NCBI GenBank assembly: GCA_036378375.1
Contig: DASUWQ010000402.1
Location: forward strand, 1 to 6,515
DNA from: JAFAVN01 sp036378375
Lineage (GTDB): Bacteria; Verrucomicrobiota; Verrucomicrobiia; Chthoniobacterales; JAFAMB01
Direction: 5' to 3'
DNA: 6,515 nt
Part shown: positions 6,308-6,515 of the stretch, piece after piece
Layout of the letters: every line of letters begins with the position of its first letter
Numbering within the stretch: position 1 is the first letter of the stretch
Notes under the pieces: generated by a model
Databases searched by the model: none
What the model was told of the DNA's origin: nothing
The model's input: only the letters and a program-made list of their open reading frames with translations
Translations under genes and position numbers: made by a program

Positions 6308-6515
6308 ATAGCGCACAATCACGAGCCATTTCGGAGGGAGCCGCATTCCGCTTTCTCTTACCCCAAGACGATCTACCAAAGTGTGGCGTCTTTCGTCCGA
6401 ATTGTGTTGTTTGCTGCGGCTCCCTTCAACGCATCGCAGGCCCATCGACGTGCCGCCTCCCATAGCATGGCACGGTTTTCCGGGCGTCGTGTCTATCCTT
6501 TAGTGCTCGCCTAAG
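6308..6515. other. Unassigned 3' end of window
   Basis: About 200 bases contain open frames on both strands, the longest 81-97 codons including flanking sequence. None has a recognisable motif, ribosome site or convincing amino acid composition. No terminator, tRNA or repeat is seen. The sequence may be decayed coding DNA or the upstream region of a gene beyond the window. Confidence 0.4.

Noticed and set aside
6170..6463. 97-codon minus-strand frame at the right end
   Set aside because: It runs antisense through the heptamer array and the frameshifted remnant, has no recognisable motif, and its composition looks non-coding.
6269..6514. 81-codon plus-strand frame starting MATFGRLALTQEQ
   Set aside because: The first residues look like the out-of-frame continuation of the remnant, and the rest resembles nothing known. 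Calling it a gene would hide the frameshift.

Overview
The window reads as a chromosomal stretch from a moderately GC-rich Gram-negative bacterium with fairly long, structured intergenic regions. The best guess is a Verrucomicrobiota-type soil bacterium. The hints are a LytS/LytR-style kinase-regulator pair, a lipobox-bearing alpha/beta hydrolase, short decayed tandem repeats between genes, and a broken gene fragment whose peptide resembles a family I associate with Verrucomicrobiota. No rRNA, tRNA, integrase, transposase or CRISPR array is visible, so the taxonomic assignment is an inference only.

Layout. Positions 1-462 (+) hold the C-terminal end of a LytS-type sensor histidine kinase that starts outside the window. 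Two bases later comes its LytTR response regulator (465-1175, +), closed by a terminator-like hairpin (1178-1206). The 253-base gap that follows contains a 176-bp element bounded by 21-bp inverted arms, with further hairpins inside it. Next, on the minus strand, is a SulP/SLC26 anion transporter with a C-terminal STAS domain (1429-3138). Its upstream region carries a two-turn operator-like dyad (3202-3229) and a decayed 9-bp tandem repeat (3263-3301). A second minus-strand gene (3324-4358) encodes an unrecognised, probably exported protein with four cysteines. A short divergent intergenic region (4359-4493) with a two-tier stem-loop separates it from a plus-strand lipoprotein alpha/beta hydrolase (4494-6140).

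The last 375 bases (6141-6515) have no intact gene. They begin with about five phased 7-bp repeats one base after the hydrolase stop. They then contain what looks like a gene remnant (about 6186-6307) broken by a one-base frameshift. The rest is unassigned.

How the genes work together. Only the kinase and regulator are clearly one operon and one pathway: a membrane sensor phosphorylates a LytTR DNA-binding regulator. The transporter, exported protein and lipoprotein are probably separate cell-envelope transcription units with no demonstrable link. I see no convincing new multi-gene system. The most unusual material is the intergenic repeat architecture, the frameshifted remnant, and the uncharacterised exported protein.
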